Assembly (NCBI GenBank): GCA_035461385.1
Contig: DATHVI010000167.1
Coordinates: 1 to 28,033, forward strand
DNA from: DATHVI01 sp035461385
Lineage (GTDB): Bacteria > Actinomycetota > Thermoleophilia > Solirubrobacterales > 70-9
Direction: 5' to 3'
Length of the DNA stretch: 28,033 nucleotides
A model generated the notes under the pieces. That model was not told the origin of the DNA. It made no database searches and saw nothing but the letters and a program-made list of their open reading frames with translations. The translations under genes and the position numbers were made by a program. This document shows, piece after piece, positions 14,138 to 21,361 of this stretch. The number at the start of each line of letters is the position of its first letter. The stretch's first letter is position 1.

Positions 14138-15409
14138 TCAGCCGACGTCCTCGGCCTCGGTCGTCCCGATCCGAGTCACCTCGGCGAGGTCGTCGACCTG
14201 GGCCTGGAACTCGACCGAGATCGCGTCCGTGTCGCCGATCAGCCAGACGTGGTTGTACACCGCCCGGGTCGGATCGTCCTCGTAACCCGGCTTGAGGTCG
14301 AGAAGGTAGGCGCGTAGCCCCGGCGGCACCTCGTCGGCTGCGTCGGTGAGCAGCAGCGGACCCCAGGTACCGCTGGCCGATAGCGGCGCGGCCGCCGCGG
14401 CGTCGAGCGGCCGTTCGACGCTGGCGATCACCAGGCCGTGCCCGGGATCGTTGATGTTCCAGCCGAAGCTGCCATCGGCGTAGCGGGCGAACTGGATCGC
14501 GTTCGCGACCGGGTCTTCGCCCGAGATCCGCTCCGCGCCGGGCGCGACTTCGCGCACCTCGTCGAGGACGTCGTCGGAGATCGCCGACGGGGGACCGAGT
14601 ACGTAGACCGGAACCCCGCGGTGGCGGCGCAGCGCCTGCATCGTCGCGCGGGGGGCCGAGTCGCGCTGGAGGTAGAGGACCGGGTCGCCGGAGCGCGCAG
14701 CCCAGCTGGCGGCCGGCATCGCGAGCTCCGGGGCGTCGGAGCTCGCGAGCAGCAGGTGGTCGGGATCGCCCGCGAGCTCGGTCCGCAGGCGCTCGATCTG
14801 GGCGGCGACCTCGGCCGGATTCGCACCCTCAACCGCGCGCGCCTCGAGCTCGTCCGGCGCCGCCGCGTCGCCGATCCGAAACGCACGCTCGTCGCCGCTC
14901 GCGGCCGAGCCGGCAGGGTCGAGGGCGGCGAGGGCGGCGGCGGTGAGCTCGGGGACCTCGCCGCCCTCCGTGATCAGGATCGGCGCCCCGACGGGCTCGG
15001 CTACGAGCGATGCGGCGGCGATCCCGCCGTGCCAATCGTCCGCGTCGACGAGCGTTACCGCGTCCGGGCCCTCGACGCCTCCGGTCGAGGGATTGGTGGC
15101 GAGCGCGACCCCGGCCGCGTCGGCGATCGGATCGGCGCCGGCGACCCGAGTCGTGTTGCGGGTTGCGAACGCGGGGAAGCCGAGCTCGTCCGAGGCTTCC
15201 GGCTCGGGTGCCTGCGGCACGACGACCTGCGGCGCGGGAGCCAGTGGCGCGGCCCCGTCGCCCTCGTCGTCGGCGGCGCCGACGAGGTAGCCGCCGACGC
15301 CGGCGGCGACGATCGCGACCACCGCCGCGAACGTCAAGACCAGGCGCCAGCGGCTCCGCGACAGCCAGTACCGAAGGTCGGCGGAGAGGTAGCGGACCCT
15401 GCGTAGCAC
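14138..15409 (-). CDS. Membrane-anchored protein with cell-wall-binding (CWB2-type) repeats
   Basis: About 423 residues. After a short basic cytoplasmic segment comes one membrane helix (R-L-V-L-T-F-A-A-V-V-A-I-V-A-A-G-V-G-G-Y-L-V-G), then an acidic Ala/Pro linker and an extracytoplasmic domain. T-T-R-V-A-G-A-D-P-I-A-D-A-A-G-V-A followed by D-A-V-T-L-V, D-D-W-H-G-G-I-A-A-A-S-L-V and G-A-P-I-L-I-T is the recognisable start of a CWB2 repeat (cell_wall_binding_2). A second weaker unit contains V-P-V-Y-V-L-G-P-P-S-A-I-S-D and A-E-R-I-S-G-E-D-P-V-A-N-A. The family binds anionic wall polymers. The frame continues to a TTG at 15454 inside the palindromic operator; I prefer GTG at 15409, with TATAAG or TAAGTT just upstream. 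Expression may be tied to the beta-oxidation regulon through the shared operator. Confidence 0.72.
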   Translation of the reverse strand: MLRRVRYLSADLRYWLSRSRWRLVLTFAAVVAIVAAGVGGYLVGAADDEGDGAAPLAPAPQVVVPQAPEPEASDELGFPAFATRNTTRVAGADPIADAAGVALATNPSTGGVEGPDAVTLVDADDWHGGIAAASLVAEPVGAPILITEGGEVPELTAAALAALDPAGSAASGDERAFRIGDAAAPDELEARAVEGANPAEVAAQIERLRTELAGDPDHLLLASSDAPELAMPAASWAARSGDPVLYLQRDSAPRATMQALRRHRGVPVYVLGPPSAISDDVLDEVREVAPGAERISGEDPVANAIQFARYADGSFGWNINDPGHGLVIASVERPLDAAAAAPLSASGTWGPLLLTDAADEVPPGLRAYLLDLKPGYEDDPTRAVYNHVWLIGDTDAISVEFQAQVDDLAEVTRIGTTEAEDVG

Positions 15410-15433
15410 GAGCGGAGAACTTATATGCTCCCA

Positions 15434-15451
15434 ACTGACTGACCAGTCAAT
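15434..15451. promoter_or_regulatory. 18-bp palindromic operator, TetR-family type (copy 2)
   Basis: ACTGACTGACCAGTCAAT differs from the reverse complement of copy 1 (11308-11325) at one position. It lies between the divergent CWB2-repeat gene and the acyl-CoA dehydrogenase. Read leftward it contains TTGACT, a -35 match, followed by TATAAG 19 bases on, so a protein bound here would cover the leftward promoter. The arms TGACTG/CAGTCA are perfect. Confidence 0.75.
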
Positions 15452-15513
15452 CAAAGACGCGGGCCGACCCTGGCCGTGGCGGCTCCGCCCGACGGAGGAA
15501 GGTTGACGAGGAG

Positions 15514-16842
15514 ATGGATTTCGGGCTCAACGAGGAACAGCAGGAGTTCAAGCGCGAGTGCCGGCGGTTCGCGGCCGAGGTGATCCGTCCCGCGGCGCCC
15601 AAGCACGACGCCGAGGAGTCGACCCCCTGGGAGGTGATCAAGGCCGCCCGGAATCGCCGGCTGCACGGGATCGACCTGATGCAGCGGCTCGGCAGCGACC
15701 CCGACGGTCAGCTGAGCGTGATCTACGCCGAGGAGCTCCACTGGGGGTGCGCCGGGATCGCGCTCGCGATCACCGGGTCGACGCTCGCCGCCGCCGGGCT
15801 CGCGGCCTCGGGCACGCCCGATCAGATCGCCCGCTGGGTGCCGGAGTGCTTCGGGGTCGGCGACGAGGTCAAGCTTGGCGCCTACGCGGTCACCGAGCCG
15901 CACGCAGGGTCCGACATCAAGGGCCTGCGGACGACAGCGCGCCGCGACGGCGACGACTGGGTGCTCGACGGGACCAAGGTCTTCATCACCAACGGCGGGA
16001 TCGCCGACGTCCACGTCGTCGTCGCCACCGTCGACCCCGAGCTCGGCCACCGGGCGCAGGCTTCCTTCGTCGTCGAGAAGGGGACCCCGGGCCTGCGCCA
16101 GGGCAAGAAGGAGACGAAGCTCGGCATCCGGGCGTCGCACACCGCCGAGGTGATCCTCGAGGGCTGCCGGATCCCGGGCGAGAACCTGCTCGGCGGGATC
16201 GAGAAGCTGGAGCGAAAGCTCGAGCGGGCGCGGACCGGGCAGTCGTCGGGACGGGCGTCGAACGCGCTTGCGACGTTCGAGCTCACGCGTCCCGTCGTCG
16301 GCGCCTCGGCCCTCGGCATCGCCCAGGCGGCGTACGAGTGGACCCTGGCCTACCTCGACTCCACCCCCGCCGCCGACCCGATCGCCGAGATCCTCGACGG
16401 CAGCTCGACCGCCGGCCGGCCCGCGATCGAGCGCCAGAGCGTCCAGCAGGTGCTCGCCCAGCTCGCGACCGAGATCGAGGCCGCGCGGCTCCTGGTTCAG
16501 CGTGCGACGTGGATGGGCCGGAACGGGGTCCCGCTCAGCGGCGGCCAGGGCTCGATGTCGAAGCTGAAGGCGGGCGACGTCGCGATGTGGGCGACGCGAA
16601 CGTGCATGGATCTCGTCGGCCCCATGGCCCAGAGTCGCGATTGCCCGCTCGAGAAGTGGTTCCGCGACGCGAAGATCTACCAGCTCTTCGAGGGCACGGC
16701 TGAGGTCCAGCGGCTCGTGATCTCGCGGATGCAGGCGAGCGAGTACCGCGAGCGTCTCGCCGCGGCGGCGGAGATCGCGGCCGCCGCGACGGCGGCCCGC
16801 GGCAACGGCAGCCGCGATCGGCAGCCCGCGGCGCTCGGCTGA
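15514..16842 (+). CDS. Acyl-CoA dehydrogenase
   Basis: 442 residues, FAD-dependent, catalysing the first oxidation of beta-oxidation. The N-terminal domain opens M-D-F-G-L-N-E-E-Q-Q-E-F. The middle domain has the FAD/substrate loop G-A-Y-A-V-T-E-P-H-A-G-S-D and D-G-T-K-V-F-I-T-N-G-G. The C-terminal domain ends Y-Q-L-F-E-G-T-A-E-V-Q-R-L-V-I-S-R, whose Glu393 is the catalytic base position of medium-chain enzymes. A Gly/Ala-rich tail of about 30 residues follows. Two features differ from common members: a long insertion around 225-255 (E-K-L-E-R-K-L-E-R-A-R), and D-G-S-S-T-A-G-R-P-A-I-E-R-Q-S-V-Q in place of the usual short loop. The ATG at 15514 has AGGAG adjacent and GAAGG 11 bases upstream. 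The palindromic operator lies 63 bases before the start. Confidence 0.94.
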   Translation: MDFGLNEEQQEFKRECRRFAAEVIRPAAPKHDAEESTPWEVIKAARNRRLHGIDLMQRLGSDPDGQLSVIYAEELHWGCAGIALAITGSTLAAAGLAASGTPDQIARWVPECFGVGDEVKLGAYAVTEPHAGSDIKGLRTTARRDGDDWVLDGTKVFITNGGIADVHVVVATVDPELGHRAQASFVVEKGTPGLRQGKKETKLGIRASHTAEVILEGCRIPGENLLGGIEKLERKLERARTGQSSGRASNALATFELTRPVVGASALGIAQAAYEWTLAYLDSTPAADPIAEILDGSSTAGRPAIERQSVQQVLAQLATEIEAARLLVQRATWMGRNGVPLSGGQGSMSKLKAGDVAMWATRTCMDLVGPMAQSRDCPLEKWFRDAKIYQLFEGTAEVQRLVISRMQASEYRERLAAAAEIAAAATAARGNGSRDRQPAALG

Positions 16843-16897
16843 TCCCAGCCCCGGCGCACGGTCGCGGGGGCCGCCCCGGCCGCCGATTCAGGCGCGC

Positions 16898-16925
16898 TAA
16901 AGCTCTCGCCTCCCCCTGCCGATGA
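16898..16925 (+). promoter_or_regulatory. Sigma-28 (FliA/WhiG)-like promoter, copy 1
   Basis: TAAA (16898-16901), 16 nt, then GCCGATGA (16918-16925). The sigma-28 family consensus is TAAA, about 15 nt, GCCGATAA. It lies 63 bases before the ATG of the low-complexity membrane protein. A second copy with the same spacing and the same GCCGATGA lies at 19268-19295 before a similar type of protein. Confidence 0.65.
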
Positions 16926-16988
16926 TGGGGGTGCTCGTGCGCGCGCGGTCGCGCTGGGACGTTCGATCAAGGAGGTTCGAAGCAGAAA

Positions 16989-17735
16989 ATGGCGAGAGGA
17001 CGCCGCCCAAGTCCCGCGGGGGGATCCCCGGGCGCGATCGCAGCGATCTCGCTTGCCGCCTTCATCTCGCTCACCGCGGTCCTCCTCAGCGTCGGCGTTT
17101 CGCCTTCGGACCTCCCAGCCGGATCCGATCGCGAGCAGGGGGGCTCGGTCGCCCTGCCCTCGGCCGGCGACGGCGGCGCCCTCCCGGTTCCGGGAGCCGC
17201 GCCGGCGGGGCCGCCGAGCCCGGGCGGGGCTGCATTCGCAGCGCTGCTCGGTCCGTCGGTCACCGGCGAGCCCGGCGCGGCCCCCGCCGCCCGTAGCGAG
17301 GGCAACCGCGAGACCGCGCGGCGCGACCGCAGGCCGCCCGCCGGCAATCGCGGCAATCGCGGCAACGGCGGCGACCGTGACGGCGATCGCGGCGGCGGCG
17401 GCGACGGCCCGCAGCAGCCGGGCCCCGGTCGCCCGCCGGCGTCGAACCCACCCTCCGGTGGCGCGGACCCGGGCCCGGGCGGATCGCCGCCGACGAGGTC
17501 GAGCGCCCCGCCGCGGGGGCGCGCGCTCGGACATCACTCCGGCGCCGCAGGGCCCCCAGGCCACGGCGGCACGCCCCCGGGCCTTGCCAAGCGCGGCCCC
17601 GCACCTTCGGCCTCCCCCGGGCCGCCGAGCGGGTCCGGATTGCCGCCCGGCCTGGCGAAGAAGCAGGCGGCGCCCCCGGGCGCGAACGGCGCGAGCAAGG
17701 GCGCGGGCGCGCCCGGCCGCGGCAAGAAGCGCTGA
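16989..17735 (+). CDS. Membrane-anchored Gly/Pro-rich low-complexity surface protein
   Basis: 248 residues. A basic N-terminus (M-A-R-G-R-R) and one hydrophobic helix at about 15-37 (A-I-A-A-I-S-L-A-A-F-I-S-L-T-A-V-L-L-S-V-G-V) precede a long disordered exterior part. That part has a Pro/Ala stretch, an Asn-Arg-Gly segment (G-N-R-G-N-R-G-N-G-G) and a Gly/Pro-rich tail. P-P-G-L-A-K-R/K occurs twice, at 195-202 and 218-225. P-P-G-x-A-K-type motifs recur in disordered tails of exported bacterial proteins; their role is unknown to me. The protein ends in a basic cluster, G-R-G-K-K-R. The ATG has AAGGAGG upstream at a long 13-base spacing. I prefer this frame to the overlapping ones because it alone gives a plausible membrane anchor. 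It has a sigma-28-like promoter. Confidence 0.65.
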   Translation: MARGRRPSPAGGSPGAIAAISLAAFISLTAVLLSVGVSPSDLPAGSDREQGGSVALPSAGDGGALPVPGAAPAGPPSPGGAAFAALLGPSVTGEPGAAPAARSEGNRETARRDRRPPAGNRGNRGNGGDRDGDRGGGGDGPQQPGPGRPPASNPPSGGADPGPGGSPPTRSSAPPRGRALGHHSGAAGPPGHGGTPPGLAKRGPAPSASPGPPSGSGLPPGLAKKQAAPPGANGASKGAGAPGRGKKR

Positions 17736-17756
17736 GGCTGAGCACTCCCTAACCGA

Positions 17757-17776
17757 GGCCGTCCCTGCGGCCGTTT
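17757..17776 (+). terminator. Weak hairpin, possible terminator
   Basis: GGCCG (17757-17761) pairs with CGGCC (17768-17772) across a 6-nt loop and is followed by GTTT. A second hairpin, CTGCAA-CCGAGC-TTGCAG, lies at 17780-17797. Either could end the upstream transcript before the riboswitch promoter. Confidence 0.3.
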
Positions 17777-17816
17777 CGCCTGCAACCGAGCTTGCAGGTC
17801 GAGAGCCGAGTGTTAA

Positions 17817-17832
17817 GGATTGCTTGCAATCC
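17817..17832. promoter_or_regulatory. Perfect 16-bp palindrome over the -35 region of the riboswitch promoter
   Basis: GGATTGC-TT-GCAATCC: 7-bp arms with a 2-bp centre. It overlaps the only -35-like sequence (TTGCAA, 17824-17829) for the TAGTCT box at 17845, so it is positioned as an operator. Not related to the two 18-bp palindromes elsewhere in the window. Confidence 0.45.
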
Positions 17833-17844
17833 GCCCGTTCTTGC

Positions 17845-17850
17845 TAGTCT
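17845..17850 (+). promoter_or_regulatory. -10 box (TGC-TAGTCT, extended type) of the M23 peptidase transcript
   Basis: TAGTCT preceded by TGC. The expected start of transcription, about 17857, coincides with the 5' edge of the riboswitch aptamer, which supports the assignment. Confidence 0.5.
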
Positions 17851-17851
17851 G

Positions 17852-18006
17852 CGGCGACGCTTTCGCCGAGTCCGATCACGGCAGGAACCGGATCGGAGCG
17901 GGGGAACCAGATAGGAGCCGACCACGGCTCATTGGGGCGAATGGCCCGGCCTCCGGCCACGCGGGCCTAGCGCACAGCGCGAGCCCGTCAGCTAACCCCG
18001 TAGGCG
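17852..18006 (+). ncRNA. c-di-AMP riboswitch (ydaO/yuaA type)
   Basis: The conserved blocks of the ydaO/yuaA class appear in order: a 5' GC-rich strand, GGGGGAACC (17900-17908), TTGGGGCGAATGGCC (17932-17946), CCCGTCAGCTAACC (17984-17997) and CGTAGGC (17999-18005). GGGGGAACC, GGGGCGAA and GTCAGCTAACC...GTAGGC are the diagnostic pieces. The class binds cyclic di-AMP and in Actinobacteria typically precedes genes for cell-wall hydrolases, as here. The aptamer ends only 11 bases before the ATG of the M23 gene, and no separate ribosome binding site or long terminator stem fits between them. Control of translation initiation, or folding back over the start, is therefore plausible. Confidence 0.85.
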
Positions 18007-18016
18007 CCAGAGTGGG

Positions 18017-19195
18017 ATGAGCACGAGGACAAGACCTTCCAGTAACCGGCTCAGAGCTGGGCTCGCAATCGCCGCCGCGATCGCCGCCGCGATCGCGATT
18101 TCGCCGCTGGGCGGGGCGATCGCCCAGGATCTCCAGTCGGAGCTCGACGCGAAGCGGGGCCAGCTGCAGGAAACGAGACAGCAGGCCGGGGTGCTGTCGA
18201 ACGAGCTCGCCCGCTATACCGCCCGGATCCGTCAGATCTCCGGCGAGATCGCCCAGCTTCGCAACCGTGAGGCGATCGTCGCCGCGCGGCTCGAGGAGGT
18301 CAAGGCGCGGCTCGCCGCCGAGCGCGAGCGGCTCGAGGCGCTCCGCAAGCGGCTGCGGCGGTCGATCAAGGTCTTGAGCGATCGCCTGGTCGCGATCTAC
18401 AAGTCCGACGAGCCCGACGCGCTGACGGTGATCCTCAACTCGGATGGATTCAGCGACCTGCTCGAGCGCTACGAGTACCTGCGCCGGATCGAGGAGCAGG
18501 ACAGCGCCGTTGTCGACCGCGTGCGGACACTGCGCGACCAGACCCGCGAGACCGTCGAGCGGATCGAGGCCCACCGGAACGAGATCGAGGCCCGCCAGGC
18601 CGAGCTCGCGCGCACCCGGTCCCAACTCGAGCAGCGCGAGGCGCAGCTCGCCTCGGTGAGGCAGCAGAAGAGCTCGGCGTTGTCGCAGGTGCGCTCGAAC
18701 CAGCAACGTCTCGAGGGCGATATCGAGGGCCTCGAGGGCCGGATCCAGCGGCAGCTCGCCGCAGCCGCGGCGGCCTCGGCCCCCGAGCCCGCGGCGCCCC
18801 TCCCTGCCGGGCCCGTGCAGGGGGCGCCGAGCTCGTCGGGGTTCATCTGGCCGGTGAACGGCCCGGTGACCTCGCCGTTCGGCCCGCGCTGGGGCCGCAT
18901 GCACGAGGGGATCGACATCGCCGTTCCGGCCGGGACGCCGATCAGGGCGGTGAAGGACGGGACGATCGCGTTCGCCAGCGCGACCGGGGGCTACGGGAAC
19001 TACACCTGCATCAACCACGCAGGCGGTATCGCCTCCTGCTACGCGCATCAGTCCTCGTACGCGGTCACGTCAGGGTCGGTTAGCCAGGGGCAGGTGATCG
19101 GCTACGTCGGCTGCACCGGGCACTGCTTCGGCGACCACCTGCACTTCGAGATCCGCGTCAACGGGACTGCCGTCGACCCGCTCGGGTATCTGTAG
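18017..19195 (+). CDS. Coiled-coil M23-family peptidoglycan endopeptidase (LytM type)
   Basis: 392 residues. An N-terminal signal or anchor (L-R-A-G-L-A-I-A-A-A-I-A-A-A-I-A-I-S...A-I-A-Q) lies at about 14-36. A long coiled coil at about 37-245 resembles EnvC/PcsB/RipC-type regulators (L-E-R-Y-E-Y-L-R-R-I-E-E-Q-D). An Ala/Pro linker leads to the M23 domain (about 278-392). Zinc ligands His296 and Asp300 (H-E-G-I-D) and His376, with His374 in H-L-H-F-E, are all present, so it should be active. Four cysteines (T-C-I-N-H, C-Y-A-H-Q, C-T-G-H-C) suggest disulfides outside the cell. It probably cuts peptide cross-links during growth or division. No ftsEX genes are adjacent. It is preceded by a c-di-AMP riboswitch. 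Confidence 0.92.
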   Translation: MSTRTRPSSNRLRAGLAIAAAIAAAIAISPLGGAIAQDLQSELDAKRGQLQETRQQAGVLSNELARYTARIRQISGEIAQLRNREAIVAARLEEVKARLAAERERLEALRKRLRRSIKVLSDRLVAIYKSDEPDALTVILNSDGFSDLLERYEYLRRIEEQDSAVVDRVRTLRDQTRETVERIEAHRNEIEARQAELARTRSQLEQREAQLASVRQQKSSALSQVRSNQQRLEGDIEGLEGRIQRQLAAAAAASAPEPAAPLPAGPVQGAPSSSGFIWPVNGPVTSPFGPRWGRMHEGIDIAVPAGTPIRAVKDGTIAFASATGGYGNYTCINHAGGIASCYAHQSSYAVTSGSVSQGQVIGYVGCTGHCFGDHLHFEIRVNGTAVDPLGYL

Positions 19196-19267
19196 GGCGG
19201 GACCGGTTCCCCGCGGCGGCGACGAGGTGACACGATCCGCCTCGACGCGACACAATGTCCGCGAGGC

Positions 19268-19295
19268 TAAAGGTCTTCAGCGATCGTGCCGATGA
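19268..19295 (+). promoter_or_regulatory. Sigma-28 (FliA/WhiG)-like promoter, copy 2
   Basis: TAAA (19268-19271), 16 nt, GCCGATGA (19288-19295), 48 bases before the GTG at 19344. Both elements and the spacing equal those of the copy at 16898-16925; the base before TAAA (C) and after it (G) also match. Confidence 0.65.
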
Positions 19296-19343
19296 CGCTG
19301 ATGACCACCGGTTCGTCGCCGGTCGGCGAGGAGTCCAGGCACA

Positions 19344-19979
19344 GTGAGCACGATCTCGGACAGCCAGCCGTTCTCACCCCGGAATCGGTTCGGCTTGCGC
19401 GCCTACCTCGCAGGCAGCGGGGCGACGATCGCGCTGACCGTCGCGGCGATCCTCGCCTTCCTCGGGATCACGGCGCTGGTCGCGTTCAACGGCTTCCCGT
19501 TCGGTGCCGGTGACGCTGACGGCGACGCGGTGCCGATCGCCCCTCCGCTGAGCGGCGCTCCCGAGGCCGCGGCGCTCGCCGCGGGCGCCGGAGCGTCGGC
19601 CGCCGTCGCGGCGACCCCCGCCGAGGGCTCGGCGCTTCCGGCCGCCCCGAGCGGATCCGCCGGGGCCGGTGAGGGCGGCGCCGGCTCGGGTGCGGGCGGC
19701 TCGCCTGGGTCGGAGCTTCCGGGGACCACCCCGGGGACGGGCCCGACCGGCATCGGTGGCTCCGACGTCCTCGGCGGCACCGTCGGCAACCTCGAGCAGA
19801 CCGCGGGCAACGTCGGGGTCGACGCCCCGCTGACCGATCTGACCAGGGACGTCACCCAGCCGCTCGACAAGACCCTCAACCAGACGCTGAACGGGGTCGG
19901 TGGCGCGGTCGGCAACCCGAAGCTCGGCGATCAGGTCGGGGCCGGCGTCGACGACGTGACCAAGAACCTCCTTCCCTGA
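19344..19979 (+). CDS. Membrane-anchored low-complexity exported protein
   Basis: 211 residues. A cytoplasmic N-terminus of about 25 residues is followed by one membrane helix at about 26-48 (G-A-T-I-A-L-T-V-A-A-I-L-A-F-L-G-I-T-A-L-V-A-F). An Ala/Gly/Pro-rich spacer runs to about 130. A polar C-terminal part follows with repeated G-N-L-E-Q-T-A-G-N-V-G, L-T-D-L-T-R-D-V-T-Q-P-L-D-K-T-L-N-Q-T-L-N and G-V-D-D-V-T-K-N-L-L-P, which may form amphipathic helices. No known domain. The start is GTG at 19344 with AGGAG 10 bases upstream. Architecture and promoter resemble the 248-residue protein at 16989, though the sequences are not obviously homologous. It is followed by lysA after 66 bases that include a 16-base CG palindrome (20005-20020). 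Confidence 0.7.
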   Translation: MSTISDSQPFSPRNRFGLRAYLAGSGATIALTVAAILAFLGITALVAFNGFPFGAGDADGDAVPIAPPLSGAPEAAALAAGAGASAAVAATPAEGSALPAAPSGSAGAGEGGAGSGAGGSPGSELPGTTPGTGPTGIGGSDVLGGTVGNLEQTAGNVGVDAPLTDLTRDVTQPLDKTLNQTLNGVGGAVGNPKLGDQVGAGVDDVTKNLLP

Positions 19980-20045
19980 CGCGTCATCGGGCCGGCCGGC
20001 AAAGCGGCGCGCGCGCGCGCCGGTCATCATTGCGAGCCCGAAGCG

Positions 20046-21344
20046 ATGAGCGGAGCGGTGACCCACATCAACCTCGTCGAGGGCACGTCGGTGTTCCCGA
20101 TCGGAAGCCGCGTCAACGAAGGCGGCAGGCTCGAGGTCGGCGGCTGCGACGTCGTCGCGCTCGCCGCGGAGTTCGGCACGCCGGCGTACATCTACGCCGA
20201 GGACGACGTTCGCGCCCGCGCACGGGCCTACCTCGAGGCGTTCCGCTCCCGGACCGACAACTTCGAGGTCCTGTTCGCAAGCAAGGCGGCACCGTTCACG
20301 GCCGCGTACCGGCTCTGCCGGGAGGAGGGGCTCTCGGTCGACGTCGCCTCCGGCGGCGAGCTCTACATGGCCCTGCGCGCGGGATTCGCGCCGGAGCGGA
20401 TCTACCTGCACGGAAACAACAAGACCGCGGCCGAGCTCGGGGCGGCGATCGACGCCGGCGTCGGCCACGTGATCGTCGACTCGTTCGACGAGATCGCGCG
20501 CCTCGACGCGTTGCTCGACCGGCCGCAGGACGTGCTGATCCGGGTCACTCCCGGGATCAAGGCCGACACCCACAGCTACATCCAGACCGGGCAGCTCGAC
20601 TCGAAGTTCGGGTTCGGGCTCGAGGACGGGCTCGCGGCCCGGGCGATCGAGACCGTGGGCGGCTCGCGTCACCTGCGCCTGGTCGGGCTTCACGCCCACA
20701 TCGGGTCGCAGATCTTCGAGCTCGAGCCCTACAAGCACGCGATCGAGGCGCTCGCCGGGCTCGCCGGCGACGACTGCCGGATCCTCAACGTCGGCGGCGG
20801 GCTCGGGATCGCCTACCTCGCCGCCGACGAGCCGCCGTCGATCGACGCCTACGTCGGGGTGAAGGTCGAGGGCATCCGCAGCGTCTTCGACCCGGTGCCG
20901 CGGATCCTGATCGAGCCGGGGCGGTCGCTGTTCGGCAACGCGGGGATCACCGCGTACCGGATCGGGACGGTGAAGGAGATCCCCGGAGTGCGGACCTACG
21001 TCGCCGTCGATGGCGGGATGTCGGACAACCTGCGCCCGATGCTCTACGGGGCCCGCTACGAGGCGATCATCGCCGACCGGGCAGGCGAGCCGCCCGACTC
21101 CCCCGCGACGATCGCCGGAATGCACTGCGAGTCCGGCGACATCCTGGTCCGCGACGCGCTGCTCGCCGCCCCGCGCACCGCCGACGTGCTCGTGACCCCG
21201 GCGACGGGAGCCTACGGCTATGGCCTCGCCTCGAACTACAACGGCGTCACCCGGCCGCCGGTGATCTTCTGCCGCGACGGCGACGCCCGGGTCGTCGTCC
21301 GCCGCGAGACCCACGAGGATTTGGTCGCGCGGGACGCCGGCTAG
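20046..21344 (+). CDS. lysA: Diaminopimelate decarboxylase
   Basis: 432 residues, PLP-dependent fold-type III. Lys80 in E-V-L-F-A-S-K-A carries PLP. H-I-G-S-Q-I follows as the beta-strand motif of the barrel. G-G-G-L-G-I and E-P-G-R-S-L bind phosphate. Cys361 in M-H-C-E-S-G-D-I-L is the catalytic Cys supplied across the dimer, and Y-G-Y-G-L-A-S-N-Y-N-G closes the active site. It converts meso-diaminopimelate to lysine, the last step of the pathway that also supplies peptidoglycan precursors. The ATG at 20046 is not preceded by a good ribosome binding site. It is 17 bases upstream of hom, giving the lysA-hom order common in Actinobacteria. Confidence 0.95.
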   Translation: MSGAVTHINLVEGTSVFPIGSRVNEGGRLEVGGCDVVALAAEFGTPAYIYAEDDVRARARAYLEAFRSRTDNFEVLFASKAAPFTAAYRLCREEGLSVDVASGGELYMALRAGFAPERIYLHGNNKTAAELGAAIDAGVGHVIVDSFDEIARLDALLDRPQDVLIRVTPGIKADTHSYIQTGQLDSKFGFGLEDGLAARAIETVGGSRHLRLVGLHAHIGSQIFELEPYKHAIEALAGLAGDDCRILNVGGGLGIAYLAADEPPSIDAYVGVKVEGIRSVFDPVPRILIEPGRSLFGNAGITAYRIGTVKEIPGVRTYVAVDGGMSDNLRPMLYGARYEAIIADRAGEPPDSPATIAGMHCESGDILVRDALLAAPRTADVLVTPATGAYGYGLASNYNGVTRPPVIFCRDGDARVVVRRETHEDLVARDAG

Positions 21345-21361
21345 CCGGTGCGCGCCAACCG

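Noticed and set aside
15410..15454. TTG at 15454 as start of the CWB2-type protein
   Set aside because: It also lies inside a palindromic operator copy, over the -35 of the likely promoter, so it would probably not be transcribed.
20005..20020. 16-base alternating CG palindrome upstream of lysA
   Set aside because: Such runs arise easily in this base composition; there is no T-tract and no second copy, so neither a terminator nor an operator can be supported.
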